64,000 nucleotides of DNA, taken from contig CM073329.1 of the NCBI GenBank assembly GCA_037043015.1, forward strand, positions 15,826,648 through 15,890,647. The letters are read 5' to 3'. Below, in pieces: positions 36,102-47,579 of this stretch. The DNA is from Bryum argenteum (Eukaryota; Streptophyta; Bryopsida; Bryales; Bryaceae). The notes beneath the pieces are model-generated. The model was not told the DNA's origin, ran no database searches, and worked only from the letters and a program-made list of their open reading frames with translations. The translations under genes and the position numbers were made by a program. How positions within the stretch are numbered: position 1 is the first letter of the stretch; each line of letters opens with the position of its first letter.

Positions 36102-36470
36102 GTCAAGTCCCTACGACGGATATGTCTAAATAAAGACGGGGCTCAGTCTTTTCCTCGTCTCCCTTGTCCTCGCCCCAGAGGTCTGCGCGCGGGGACCTCC
36201 ATTCTCCTTTTTCCTGCCTCGAGGGGGGGGTCTGCGGCCGGAGAGCTCCTTTCTCCCTGCTCCTACCTCTCTCTGTTCGAGGGTCAAGTCCCTGCGACCT
36301 TAACGGTAACGGATATGTCTAAAGACGGGGCTCAGTCTTTTCCTCGTCTCCCTCGTCCTCGCCCTAGAGGTCTGCGGGCGGGGACCTCTAATCTCCTTTT
36401 TCCTGCTTCGAGGGGAAGTCTGCGGCCGGAGAGCTCCTTTCTCCCTGCTCCTGCCTCTCTCTGTTCGAGG
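36102..36470. repeat. Tandem duplication, ~180-190 bp, two copies
   Basis: The block from GTCAAGTCCCT through GACGGGGCTCAGTCTTTTCC and CTGCGGCCGGAGAGCTCC to CTCTCTCTGTTCGAGG occurs twice (from 36102 and 36283) with ~93% identity by eye. GC-rich; it may be a 5' untranslated leader of a captured gene. Confidence 0.9.
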
Positions 36471-36535
36471 GAAGGAATCTGCATAGAAAGAAGGAGCGCT
36501 GAAGAAGACTTCTGCTTTTAGGGTAGTCTGGCGCG

Positions 36536-36591
36536 ATGGACGCCGCTTCAACCGCTTCTGCTTCCGACGGCGGCGCGATGGACGCCAACAG
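36536..36591 (+). pseudogene. Probable captured first coding exon, gene unidentified
   Basis: ATG at 36536 gives MDAASTASASDGGAMDANR up to a CAACAG/GTATGC donor. The Ala/Ser-rich start after a CT-rich leader looks like a plant first exon. No clear following exon could be recognised, so it is most likely a fragment. Confidence 0.4.
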
Positions 36592-37625
36592 GTATGCGCC
36601 TTTGTAGATTCAGATTTTGTAAGCAAAGAAAGGTCTTGGAGCAGAAGAGGCGAAGGCGTTGCAAGGAGACTCCCTTTCGCGTCCTCCAGGCCTTTGTACA
36701 AGCTCGATCACAACATGCTGCAGCTGAAAGTTTACATTCGAGTGAGCAGGTGCGCCTCCTGGCCCAGCCAGCGCTCGCAGTGACTGTCCGTGGGATCGGC
36801 TCCCGTTCGACGAAGAAAGCCCAGACTAAGGTCCAGTATGGCCAGGCCAGGTACCGCCCTGCTCTCCTGTCCCTAGCTCTATCTCACTCTAAATGCTTTG
36901 CAAGCTTTCCGACCCAAGCGGCACCTGCGTTACCAGCTCCCTGCGTTACGTTGCTCAGAATAGTCATGTCCTCGTGACACGCCTCGTGCTTGTACAAGAA
37001 CGGCTCCCATTGCTGCAAAAAACGGATTGCAACACATATGAATCGAAGGCAGTGACGGCGGAGCAGGAGCAACATCACCATCCTCTGTTACCTCCGGTGT
37101 TTTCAAATTGCTGAAATCAGTTTCGCTCGGCGGTGCTTTCGGTTTCCTGGAATCGATGTCGAGTACGTTTCCAGCATTCCGAAATGCCTCATTAAGATAA
37201 CTCAAAGCATCGGAATCAGCAGCATCTTCAGCAGGACCACTCTCCCTTGTTGCACTGTCAACTGCATCCTGCACATCAGCCGGTTTCATACATTTCTTCA
37301 GTTCAATCTGTCATTGAGATCTTGACAATGTTGTCATTACAACATGAACAGTCGTTGAAAACGATACAATTGATTGGAAATGTGTCAGTTGAGCCCCTCC
37401 CAGACAAAAGATCTCTTTACAGGTAAAAGTTGAGCTTTGACTGATGTTCCATGAACATTCACAACAAGATTGAACGATTAGGGTGATGGGCTAGAATTGA
37501 GAACACGGAATCCTAATTCGATGTGATTCAAAAATGACAATCTCCAAAGATAACAGTTCGATTAGGTTTTTAGCAGTTTTAGGGTTTGGAGTCTTATGGA
37601 GTGAGGTTGTATTTTTGCTGTTTAG
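36592..37625. other. Coding-like scraps on both strands, unidentified
   Basis: The minus strand has an open acidic segment (37289 to ~36990) containing DALSYLNEAFRNAGNVLDID and KPKAPPSETDFSNLKTPEV, preceded by an acceptor-like CAATGACAG and continued in another frame by EPFLYKHEACHEDMTILSN. The plus strand at 37325-37421 could be an exon ending LPDKRSLYR at a GTAAAA donor. I recognise neither. They look like further gene fragments in the cargo block. Confidence 0.35.
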
Positions 37626-38427
37626 CACCTTCAAGAAGATGGCTTTATGTGAAGGAGATCAGGAAGGTTGCGCAAAAGAAAGCATTTGAGGTGGGTGCTT
37701 TCTTATTATATTAGAGGTGAGAGCAGAGGGAGTCATTAGTCACTTTCATTTCAAGCATTGACTGTAATGGGCACTTGTTAACAGTCGTGTAATATGCTCA
37801 GGAGTTGGTGAAAAACGATGGATTCTATACTGTTCGTATGCCTGCGAACTTGATCCAGCCCGGGAAGAAGCATGTCTTGGCGTCAGTTAAGGCAGTAAGT
37901 GAACAACAACCTCATTAGTCCAAGTTTTCAATGGACTCTCTTTTTCTGTTTAACGATAACACCTTCATTGCATGTGTTGGACTGAGAACTCTTGTGCTGC
38001 ACTGGCTGGGGTTTCTTACTTATTTTAGTATTCTTGTATCATTGCAGCGGTGTTTAGCTGCTGCCAATTTGAAGGAGCGTTTTGACCTATTCATGGTAAG
38101 TTTGTTCGTTCGTCGGTCTACTGCATCTTCGAGGAACGGTTGTTCCTCTTTGTACAATCCTCTGTATGAGAAGTGTGGGATTATGCATGATTAATATACA
38201 GAGTGTTTCTTTACATGATCAAGGCAATCTGATTGGCGTTGGCTACTCTCCAATTGGCGACTGCACTTACCCTCGTCCTCAAGTCAAAGTAAGTGAATAT
38301 CTGGCGACCCCATACATCAAATGATGTGATTTTCGAATAGAGGTCTAACATGTTTGTGGGCCTGACAGCCAGCAGAGTGGACATTTGATTCGTTGATTGT
38401 TGCAAAGGCCAACGAGCAAGCTCCGAG
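37626..38427 (+). pseudogene. EMC10 (ER membrane complex subunit 10) fragment with introns
   Basis: Five exons join in frame with GT-AG borders: 37626-37690 (ending RKVAQKKAFE), 37802-37894 (ELVKNDGFYTVRMPANLIQP, then HVLASVKA), 38048-38095 (RCLAAANLKERFDLFM), 38202-38288 (GNLIGVGYSPIGDCTYPRPQ) and 38369-38427 (PAEWTFDSLIVAKANEQAPR). The series matches the luminal domain of EMC10, which helps insert membrane proteins at the ER. The signal peptide and the C-terminal membrane anchor are missing. Introns are kept, so the piece was taken from genomic DNA. Frames are intact, so capture is recent or the fragment is under constraint. No symbol is given because it is partial. Confidence 0.72.
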
Positions 38428-38499
38428 GTACACGAGGTACACTGCAAGCAGAAGTGAGTTGAGCGATAAAATATGATGCAATGGCAGTTAAAGAAGGTG

Positions 38500-39240
38500 A
38501 ACTTGGAGACAGGCGCGGTGACTATTCTAGACTCCCCGACGTACGATGTGCCGAATGGGTTGGTACTGGACAAGCAAGGTCGTCTGCTCGTATGTCAGCA
38601 AGGGAACAAAACACAAGGCGGTTTCATTCAGCCGCATCGACCTTAAGACATCGAAACGATCCGTCGTCGCGGACAATCGGTTCGGGGTTCCCTTCAATAC
38701 CCCAATGATGCAAAGTCAAAAGCGGCGGCTCCTCCATCTGGTTCATCGACACGAGCTATGGCCGTGCTCGGGGCTTCGAACCGCGCCCAAGGTGAATAAT
38801 CGGTGTCTGAGAATCGGCGCCGCCGGCGTTGTCGACGCCATGGCCGACGGCTTCACGCAGCCCAACGGGCTAGCATTCTCCCACGACGAGAAGCGCTCTA
38901 CGTCACCGACACGGGATTTGCGCTTGGGTACGTCCCACGATCTCATCTCACCAACTCACCGTGCACATCTCGATTGAGAATCGTGAATGTCCATTCTTTA
39001 CCCTAACCAGTCTTTGGGGGCGAAAATGGGACGATTCGACATATAAAGACCGCACTCAATCACGGTGTGGAGCGGAGGAGTCCGGAACGTTCCCACGAGA
39101 TCCGAGCACGCACATCGCGAAGCGTAACGATGATGAGGATGCGACGAACGAGTTCTACTCGTATGTATCCGTTCTTCGAGGTGCCCTCTTTGAAGGGTTT
39201 AGGAATTTGGGAACCAAGGTTGTAGAGGTGGAGGATTAGG
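38500..39240 (+). pseudogene. SMP-30/gluconolactonase-like fragment, frame-disrupted
   Basis: From 38500 the frame reads NLETGAVTILDSPTYDVPNG then LVLDKQGRLLVCQQGNKTQG. After a shift it reads SRIDLKTSKRSVVADNRFGV and PFNTP, then VNNRCLRIGAAGVVDAMADG and FTQPNGLAFSHDEK. PNGL...GRLLVCQQGN and ADGFTQPNGLAFS are typical of the beta-propeller SMP-30/gluconolactonase/LRE-like superfamily. At least three frame changes occur before 38940. The sequence to ~39240 (VFGGENGTIRHIK) may be a last exon. It is a broken copy adjoining the EMC10 piece on the same strand. Confidence 0.65.
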
Positions 39241-40959
39241 TCCACGTTCCTCCCCGCTTTTCTTTTGAGCTTCGATTATGAGAAGCTTATGTTTCCCGAT
39301 TAAAACCAGTAAAAGAGGTTACCGATTCGTTGAATCGTTGGTCAACTTACGCTTGATTGTCTCTTGTGAGGAATAAAATCTTTGTGATCAGTCGGCTAAC
39401 CATTGAGCTACTTGTGTGTGTGCATTTTTTTGTTGTGAACGAAATGAAGACCTTTCTTTGCTTGCTCTCCATGTCATGAGCTTACCTCGTTGGCCAATCC
39501 TGTCGAGTTTCCTCTTATCGATTCGGTGTTGGATCGGAAGTTTCCTTGTGGTGGACCACGAAACTCGCAAGTCGCATTTAAAGCATATCGATTTTGAGAT
39601 AACTCAATGTTGAGTTTTATTTAGTCGATCGCTTCATCAGTCGGCCAACCATCGATTGTGCATATTCGAATGTTATCACCACTTCTTTTGTGTTCAGGAT
39701 CGTGAATGTTTACTTTCCATGTCATGAGTTTACCTCGTTGCTCAATTATGTCACGAGTTTCCGCAAATCAGGTGTTCTTGGAGTTGGAGTTGGAGGCGGG
39801 ATGAACAAGCAGCTACCTGTATCTACTAGCATCCAAAATTGACAAGTGCCATATCCAAGAAGACTCGAAGATAGGAAACGTGTTTGTGCCTGGAGCATCT
39901 AATAGTAGACTCTTAGTAGCAGTGATGAATCACGTCACATGTAGTTTTATACCTATTTTTGTAATTTGTTTAGGTAAAAATACCCTTTACTGGGACTAAA
40001 TTACAAGAAATCTTTTTGTGAAACTTTACTTTTTCTATTATTATTTTATATTGTTATACTTTTATTCTTGTTTGAGACTATATAATATTTTGTAGATGAG
40101 TTTAAGATTCTTTTTGATTATCACGTGGTTTTGAAGGTGAGAGCCTTAATGATTTGTTCATTTTGAATGATTTGCAATTATGTTTTTTTGAAATTGGTGA
40201 ATTCATTAAGACAAACATGGTTTGTGAAAATTTACATGTTTTGTGATTAAATTCCATGTTGAAAGAAATGCTTTGAGTGTTAAATTGTTTTTAAGTGAGT
40301 AATAAACATTTTATTATTCGTTTAATATTATATCATATTTATGGTATAATTGATAATTTTTATTTCTTAGATTTTATTTGAGTAGGTTAATTCTGACCAT
40401 GGAAAAATCTCATTACAAACTCTTGAGACGAATTTATTATATAAATATTGTATTATTACAGAAAACTTAAGGTTTTGCGAAAGTTCTTTAATTGCTGTCT
40501 TATAAATTTTAATAGGGATGTAGAGTATTAAATAATAATCAAAATATTATTTATTTATTAAATCAATCGTAATAATTTCAATTTAATATATATTTGCTAG
40601 CAAGTTTAGTGGAGTTTGGGTTTGTTTTAGATTGTTTATCTTTTCAGTTTCCTATATAATTTACTTTATTTGGCTATAACACATAATTCGTTATAATGGA
40701 ATATTCAGATTATCAAATTGATGACAATTGAGCTTGAGTTGAGCCAAATGTACTGCGTGGGTACATTTAGCTCGACTCGAGCTAAACCTACATTTCTCAA
40801 AATCAATGAATAATACCATTATAAGAATTATGTGTTCTATGATGTATATAAGTATTTTATGAATTTTTTTAAATTTTTGCATTATTTATGTTAAACTGAT
40901 ATGATTTACGTTCTGTTGAAAAATTCACCTTTTTATTTGATTACACTCAGGGTACAATC
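39241..40959. other. AT-rich DNA upstream of the methyltransferase-like gene
   Basis: No gene. A possible 3' splice site (ACACTCAG, ending 40950) just before the ATG at 40960 suggests an upstream untranslated exon. A ~40-bp near duplicate (CCATGTCATGAG.TTACCTCGTTG) lies at 39470 and 39718. Confidence 0.45.
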
Positions 40960-43900
40960 ATGGACGCGGGAGGATCATCTCTCACAACCATATTTTATGA
41001 CTACGGCTATTGGATGAAATACAAAAGTCCTACAGAGGTGGAGCTTTGGATAATTGAGGACTATCTCGGCAACAATGGTATGATCACGGGCATTGGTCAA
41101 AGTACTGGGACCATTGACAAGGTCATAATCATGGCGGAGAAGCTTCAACATTTTTTCATCCATACCAAAAGGGATGGGAAAATATTCAAATATAAGCTGA
41201 AGAAAAAGAATTTATTATCGCCGATAGAAGATTTGGTGCTTCGGATGCAACCTATGATTAACGGGATGAGGACAATCGCGAAGTGGTGGTCAAAGTTACC
41301 TTCGGATGTAGCCGATAGCCGCAAGGCGGTTGTGGCAGCTGCAACAACCATGATGGCAACTGATAAGGAAAATTACGCTGCTGCATTGAGGCATATCAAG
41401 TATAAGCGAAAACAGAAGGAGAGGAACAAGGGCGTTGCTTCATCGTCGCAAGTTGTTAGAGACATGACAGCTCCAAGACCACCGCCTGAAGATCCATTGA
41501 CAAGAGCATTTGCAAAGTGTTTTGCGTTAGAGCCACATCATCCGTCGTTTGGACCTGCCCAACCAAGAAGAACAAGTTCTTATATACCAGGTATGTTTAG
41601 GTGTTATTAATTGATCAATGAAATTTGCTTTAAGGATTTTTTTACAATTATATCTCAGAGAAAGAAAATGAAGGATCTTAATTTGAATACTTCTATATAG
41701 AATAAATTTCAAAGGTGACTAAATAATTAGGATTAAGTGCATTTTATAAGTGTTATCAAAATATTTTTTAGATAGATTATAAAATAATTCATTAAGATAT
41801 TAATTTGAAGGTGAAACAAATTTTAATGTTATTATATGTGAAAATCAGGTTTGTTGGCAGAACATGGAAGAGGTCGCCCAGAAGATGATCTTGAGTGTGA
41901 CGTATACCCGGGAGTAATCCAAGAACATGACATACATGAGAATGATTTTCAATTGGACACGGAAGGAGAGGTACAAGAAGAAATGGAGGAAAGGGAGAAT
42001 ACAAAATACAAAATCGAAGGACCGACTCCCGTCGATGAACTAGAGGCAGGATTTACTTTTGGGCGAGACCAAGAATTTGAGGTGAACATGAGAAATGTGC
42101 TTCCACCTTCATCGACACTTACCAATATGCGAATATTGGACATGGAGCATGCCAAAGTAATTTATGAGCGTTTGTTGAATAAACAAAACGTGTCATCTTT
42201 GACGTTGAAGCCCGTTTCGTATTTTAACGTACAACTTCAAGAACAAGTTGACTTTAAGTTAGAAGGAGCTCGACAACAATTCCAGGAGGTTTGCAATGAT
42301 TGGAGCGTTGGAGCATCTAAAGATGATGCATGGAGAAATATGTTGCAAACAATCATGTGGGAACCATGTGACGGTCAACACATATTGCACGCATGCAAAG
42401 TCTTGGCGGAAGAGGCATTTCAGAAAGGCGAGATTACAGAAGAGAATTTGAATAATCTCTTTCGGATCAGAAAAGCGGTTGTAGTGGTGTATGACAATCC
42501 TAAGATGTACCTTGAGATGTCAAAGCGACAAAACGACTTTAACATTCCAAACCGAAAGGATGGTCATGCGAGTGCCTGGCAGAGTTTGATAAAACTTCGT
42601 GCGTTATGGGATTATTATGGAAGACCTAAAGCCCGGGAAGTCAAAGATATCACTTGTCGTGGTGATATATTGATGTGCATGGCGACAGTTTTGGGTCTGA
42701 AATTGGAGGGTGAAAAAAATCTCACAGTCACCAAGCTATCAACAAAGTTGTACGATTGGATCTCACACGCGTGCAGAGATGATGATGAAGCTTTTGATTT
42801 GATTATACAAATTGGAAAGGAGGTGGACAACCGTTTATTACATTTGGATCCCGCAAGAGCAAAAGCTTGGAGAAAATATATACGAGCTGGACAGGAGAAT
42901 GCTAAGATCAAAGAACCAAAGCCTGCCTCCATGACAATCAATTGGTTGAGGCCACTAAGGGCATTACTGGATGACGATTACAAACAACTTGTACGAACAG
43001 CATTGTATGATGAGGTGAGACAGACTCAGAAGTTATACTTCAACGACGTTGAGAAGCCATTTCCGGAGTCTAAGACACTAGAGTTTGTATCGCTTCGATT
43101 ACGACAGCGATACGCAGTGAAGAATGCTTTGCGGTGGTTAGAGGTGGAAGGTCATGCTGGAAGTTACAAAACCATGAAAGATTTTTTGCAGATCGATGTT
43201 TTGAGGTTTGGAGAGCATGACACATTAGTTGCACTTGGGCAATTGGGCACCAGAAGCTTTATCAATCATTGGGCTTCGCCACTATATGTTTTTGTTTCTG
43301 CACTGAAGAAGTATGCCGAAGAGATACCTGGAGCCATAAGAGCTCATCATCGCGATATTGTGAATGGCGGTAAAGGTTTTGTGGGAAAGGTTAAATTTAT
43401 CGGGAAAGACACCTACAGTTTGAAGGGGTGGTTGTGGGAGACAAAGCTGAAGAAGCGGATTCAAGGATCAGAAGAACAACGTGAATTGCATATTATGCAT
43501 CGAGGTGGTCTATTTACGAGTGGAGGTGGCCAACTGGTGGAACCAACATTATGGGTGGTGGACTGTCGATGGGGAAGTACAGCTGGAGAGGACAAACCAT
43601 GGATTGAAAAAGATTACAAGGAAGCAATTCAATTACTGGAGAAGTGGATGAACGGTTGTCCCAAATGGAATGTGGTGTTTCTTTGTCCTGAGAATGCAAA
43701 CATGCGGTTTTTGATGGATGATTTGCAAGAATCGCATCGAATCATTCGTTATAGGACATGGGTATTTACACCGGAGACAACTATAAGGAAGGACAACTTA
43801 TTATTTGGCGGGCAAGAAGTTGTATCTCTTGAGGCGATAGGAGATGTGATCATTGTGATGGTGTGTCCTAAAGATTCTAACCCTATCAACAATGTATCTC

Positions 43901-45009
43901 GTACGGGAATGCCTCTCAACCGAGCTTTTTATGATCGTGAGTCAAAGTATGCACCAGTAAAAGGAGATGCAAAGAGAAGAACACCGGAGGAATTAACCAA
44001 GTTGATCAATTGTTATTTGCCAAAAGATTGGACACTAGCATTAGTGGGACTCACCTCAACTATCCCAGCAGTCGTTGACGAGGGTTTCAAAGGATCTCAA
44101 ATCTTAAGCTTTGATGATAACATTGAAAGGAGCATGAGGTTGTCTGAGTGGGTTCGACAACATGATGGGGTTGTACTTGATTTTGCATCACAAAAATCTG
44201 CTGGCAATGAATTGGAAAGTGATATCGCACAAGGAGAAGAAACCCATGAAGCAGATACGAACACCGAAATGGAGGACGAGTCAGATGAAGATGATATGGA
44301 TGATGAAGAGGACGAGGATGAAGACAATGACAATGATGATGATTTAGAGATGGACAACATTGGTGACGATGATGGTACTACACCATTTTTGGGATCAGAA
44401 GTTGTAGCTCCAGAAGAGACAGGAATGAAAAGACAGAGGATGGATCCGGTACTTACGAATGTATCAGGATTGGAAAGCTTTGCGATTCAGGATTCTCAAC
44501 CATTACGACGTTCCAATAGATCAAAGAAACCAACAGAGAAAGTTATGGGGGGAGGTAAGGAACAAACAATAGCAACTGGCACAATTCTGAAGAAAAGACG
44601 TTCGAGTACTTCGAGGAGACCATCAACAACAATTACGTTTTCATCAGGTGAACCCACAGCTGCAACGATGAGCGGGATTCTAAGCAGCTCACTTGATCAT
44701 AGTGTTGCAAGTACACAAACAACGACCACTGAAGTCGTGTTTAAGGTTGGTGATTGTGTGAAATTACTGGATATTTACGATGACGTTACAGTGGCGATTG
44801 CAAGAATCATATCGCTTCCAGGGTCCGCACACTTGCATAACAGGATGCAACCAGAGGGCTTTTACAAAGTGGCTGTAGAGAAGGTTATTGTTGGAGAAGC
44901 ACTTCTGATGGTACCGAACAAAGATGATGATCCAGAGCAATTGATTGTTCGAGATGTTGAGGGTACGATGACTGCATGGCAACATGATCGTATCGCACAT
45001 ATTGGATAG
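40960..45009 (+). CDS. Large protein with degenerate DNA-methyltransferase-like domain, 1,263 residues
   Basis: Exon 40960-41590 (GTATGT donor) joins exon 41849-45009 (AAATCAG acceptor) in frame, making 1,263 codons with no stop. The N-terminal half is mostly helical and unfamiliar. A Rossmann-like region at ~775-970 has VDCRWGS (~782), where amino-methyltransferases have D/N-PP-Y/W, and DWTLALVGLTST (~937), where they have the G-x-G SAM loop. Spacing and order fit such enzymes but both key motifs are altered, so it probably binds rather than methylates (inference). Then come an acidic stretch (~1018-1046), basic patches (KKRRSSTSRR) and a C-terminal TNP1/En-Spm-like barrel (VKLLDIYDDVTVAIARI, GFYKVAVEKV). 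It lies near the right end of the 17.3-kb transposon, paired with the DUF7869 gene, and probably helps transposition or evades silencing. Confidence 0.7.
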
Positions 45010-45319
45010 ATTTAGTTGATTAGCACAAGTTTTTACGGGCGTGTTTATCGAATGGTTTTGATGATTTTTACTACATGAATATTATATTTCATATGTTTTC
45101 AATTACTTTTTTAATATACTTATTTTCACATCGTATATATTTATTTGAGTATGGTTGAATGGAATTATTGTTTATAATAAATCGTTTATAAAATAGCATG
45201 TATACAAATAAGTAGATTTTTTAAAGGCAATGCATTCCTTCAAACTAAATTTCATTATACCAATATTTTTTTACATTATCATTATATTTGAATTGTTATA
45301 TCAAGCACAAACCGCACTT
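45010..45319. other. 3' flank of the methyltransferase-like gene
   Basis: AT-rich. It contains TTTATAATAAATCG-type polyadenylation-like words near 45170 and ends at the transposon's right inverted repeat. Confidence 0.4.
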
Positions 45320-45354
45320 GGCCATGAGCGGTTTTCCTCAATACTGTGTTATAT
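45320..45354. repeat. Right inverted repeat and ATAT flank of the 17.3-kb element
   Basis: Starts GGCCATGAGCGG and ends CAATACTGTGTT at 45350, followed by ATAT. Confidence 0.88.
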
Positions 45355-47284
45355 AGAGAATAATCAAATTACAAATCTGAAAGGTGAAATCATTCTTTAA
45401 AACCTTATTTACATATAGAGAAAAACAAAATTTGAAAAAAGTAAGATCTCAACTTTTGGTGAATTTTTGAATTTTTTTTTATTGATTGATTTTGGGCAGA
45501 TTTTTGAGAATGAATGAGCATATACCACTGTGTGGGCAATTCCTTGTAAATCTTAAAGTATTTTTAAACCTTGACCTATCTACTAAAGCATGAGGAATTT
45601 TGAATCGTGAAATGAGTTTTAGGAGAGGTATCGGAAAAACTTTATAATGTGCAAAAGGTCTCAAATTCATGCGTTCTATATTTAACAACTGAGAGGGTGA
45701 CCAAAGTTGGATCGACCGTGATTGGGCTTCTTTGTGCATTAGGATTTAATGAATGAGTAATCAGTTTTTATGATTAATATAGTAAATGACAGGTTGTGGT
45801 TTTTTGAGCCTATGGCTATATGAATTTGTAATTAGGCTCACCTCTTGAGAGATTATGAGATCCTCATCATTGTGCACTTTTGTTGCCACAGAGGGTAACA
45901 ATGTTGTCCATGATGTTTTTTTTCCTCCTCTCCTTTGGTCCGGCTCCTTAACCCTTAAATGCCCAAGGAAGCCCAAGGGGCTCCTTTCCAACAGAATCTA
46001 CTCTGTAGCTCTCATTGTAATGAACTTTTCACTTATATTTTGATATCAAATTGGTTAGCTTCTTGTGATGTATTCAAAAAGTGAAATTCTTTAAGTCACA
46101 ATTTGCATGAGTGATTTTGTGCTTTGAAATGATTGTGGTAGGTAGGTTGGGGTTGTACATAACCTTGTAGGAGGTTGCAAGCTCATCATTGATTGGTTCA
46201 CTCATGATGCCCAAGTCCAAAAGATGCTGTAATTCAATTTTGGGCTGCCCATTTCAGACCCCATGGACGTTCAAGGGTTAATTCCTAAGCCTCCCGTCGG
46301 CTCAATTCTTTTTCTCTTGGCTTCTCACACCTAATGAGAAGTGATCCTTGAATGTGTACTATATTCATTGAAAAGATTATGAAAATATATATAGAGTGGC
46401 TATGGGATTGGTCATCCGGAAAAGCTCAAAATTGAATAATAATGTGGACAAAGGTCACAATGATTAGATTATTTAATAATATCTTAAAAACATGACTTGG
46501 GTTTGGTAGTAGTGGCATACAATAGGCAACTATGGCCATGCAGGTTGTGGCAAATATGGCCAATACTAGTCAATTGGTTCATGTGGTATTGCGTTGACAG
46601 AACAAAGTAAACCTCATACAAATAGTATGGCCAATAGAGCATTTCTAATATGAATGATTATAAATTCGATAAAGCTATACGAAAAGGTAAATAAATATTA
46701 GTCTTAGATTCATGACATATTTTAGGGAGTTCTTCATGAATGACCTTGGACTTTGAGATGTATTAGGACAAAGTCTTACTCGTTAACTTGTCTAAAATTT
46801 TAAAATATATAATTTTCAGTATATAGGCATGGATAGAGCAATATCCTACATTTATATAATTAGTCAAGGGTAGTGGGCCATTAACCAACTAGTAATAAAA
46901 ACTAGCAACTAGTCATTACGTAAGTTTGGGTGGATCATCTTATAAAGATTAATAATGTGTGACTTTGGGCAAGCCTTTTATTGCGAATATTATTTTTGAA
47001 ATATTTCTAATTTTAAAATGGAAGGTTCGACATCCTATCGTGTTGACGAGGTCTTTGAAGCTTGATAGTTGATCCTCTCAAAGTTTTGACCGTGCTCAAT
47101 ATGGTTCTCGCATTTGAGCTCTTGAAATTAAGTGGTTAAGATTGTGGAAACTTCACAATTGATGAACCTCTGGAGGCTTCGCGATAGAGCCTCATGAAAC
47201 TTTGTGAGAGGCTTAGGCAATTGAGCCTTAATGAGTCTCACGAAGTTTCGCGAGAGGCTTCATAATCTTCGCGGTTGAACAAAC

Positions 47285-47375
47285 CATGCGCAACACGCCT
47301 GCATGAAACCGTGCGCAACAAGCCTTTATGAAACCGTGCGCAACACGCCTTCGTGGAACCGTGCGTGATACACCC
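47285..47375. repeat. 25-bp tandem repeat, about four copies
   Basis: Units of AAACCGTGCGCAACACGCCT followed by TYATG, each slightly different. Copy B has only one or two related units (~53155-53190), so the array expanded in copy A. Confidence 0.85.
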
Positions 47376-47579
47376 TTATGTAAAATTTCTGCCGTTCTGC
47401 TTTTCGTTCATGAAACACATTAAATATTTAATCCATTTATAAATTATCAATAAAAGTTGATAAAGTTGAAAGATTTGATTTTTGATTTTTGATTTTGAAA
47501 TCCACATGTTGAGTGAAATATAAGACCAAACCAATGAACAAAGAAGTTTAAAAACCAATAAAAGTATCAAAAATGAAAA

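Larger units (their letters stand above)
28063..45350. mobile_element. 17.3-kb two-gene DNA transposon with captured host fragments
   Basis: Inverted ends of 31 bp (28063-28093 and 45320-45350, one mismatch) begin AACACARTATTGAGG, and ATAT flanks both sides (28059-28062, 45351-45354). The related repeat at 51478-51560 reads through the same point (CATCTTTGACGATAAAAAAG then GCATATGATGAATAATT) with nothing inserted, an empty site with a single ATAT. Inside are a minus-strand DUF7869 gene near the left end and a plus-strand methyltransferase-like gene near the right end, divergently placed about 9 kb apart. In the middle is a block of host gene fragments. TA or 4-bp ATAT duplication cannot be told apart with certainty. 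I cannot assign a superfamily; the proteins hint at a link to En/Spm-type elements, but the ends and duplication do not fit CACTA. Confidence 0.85.

Noticed and set aside
37626-38427. EMC10 segment as the host's working gene
   Set aside because: It lacks a signal-peptide exon and a membrane-anchor exon, and it lies inside a bounded transposon beside other gene fragments.
28063-45350. Assignment of the 17.3-kb element to the CACTA (En/Spm) superfamily because CACAA occurs near the end and TNP1-like domains are present
   Set aside because: Starting the element at CACAA leaves no 3-bp target duplication (TAA against TTA). The inverted repeat extends two bases further out, and no CACTA transposase core was seen.
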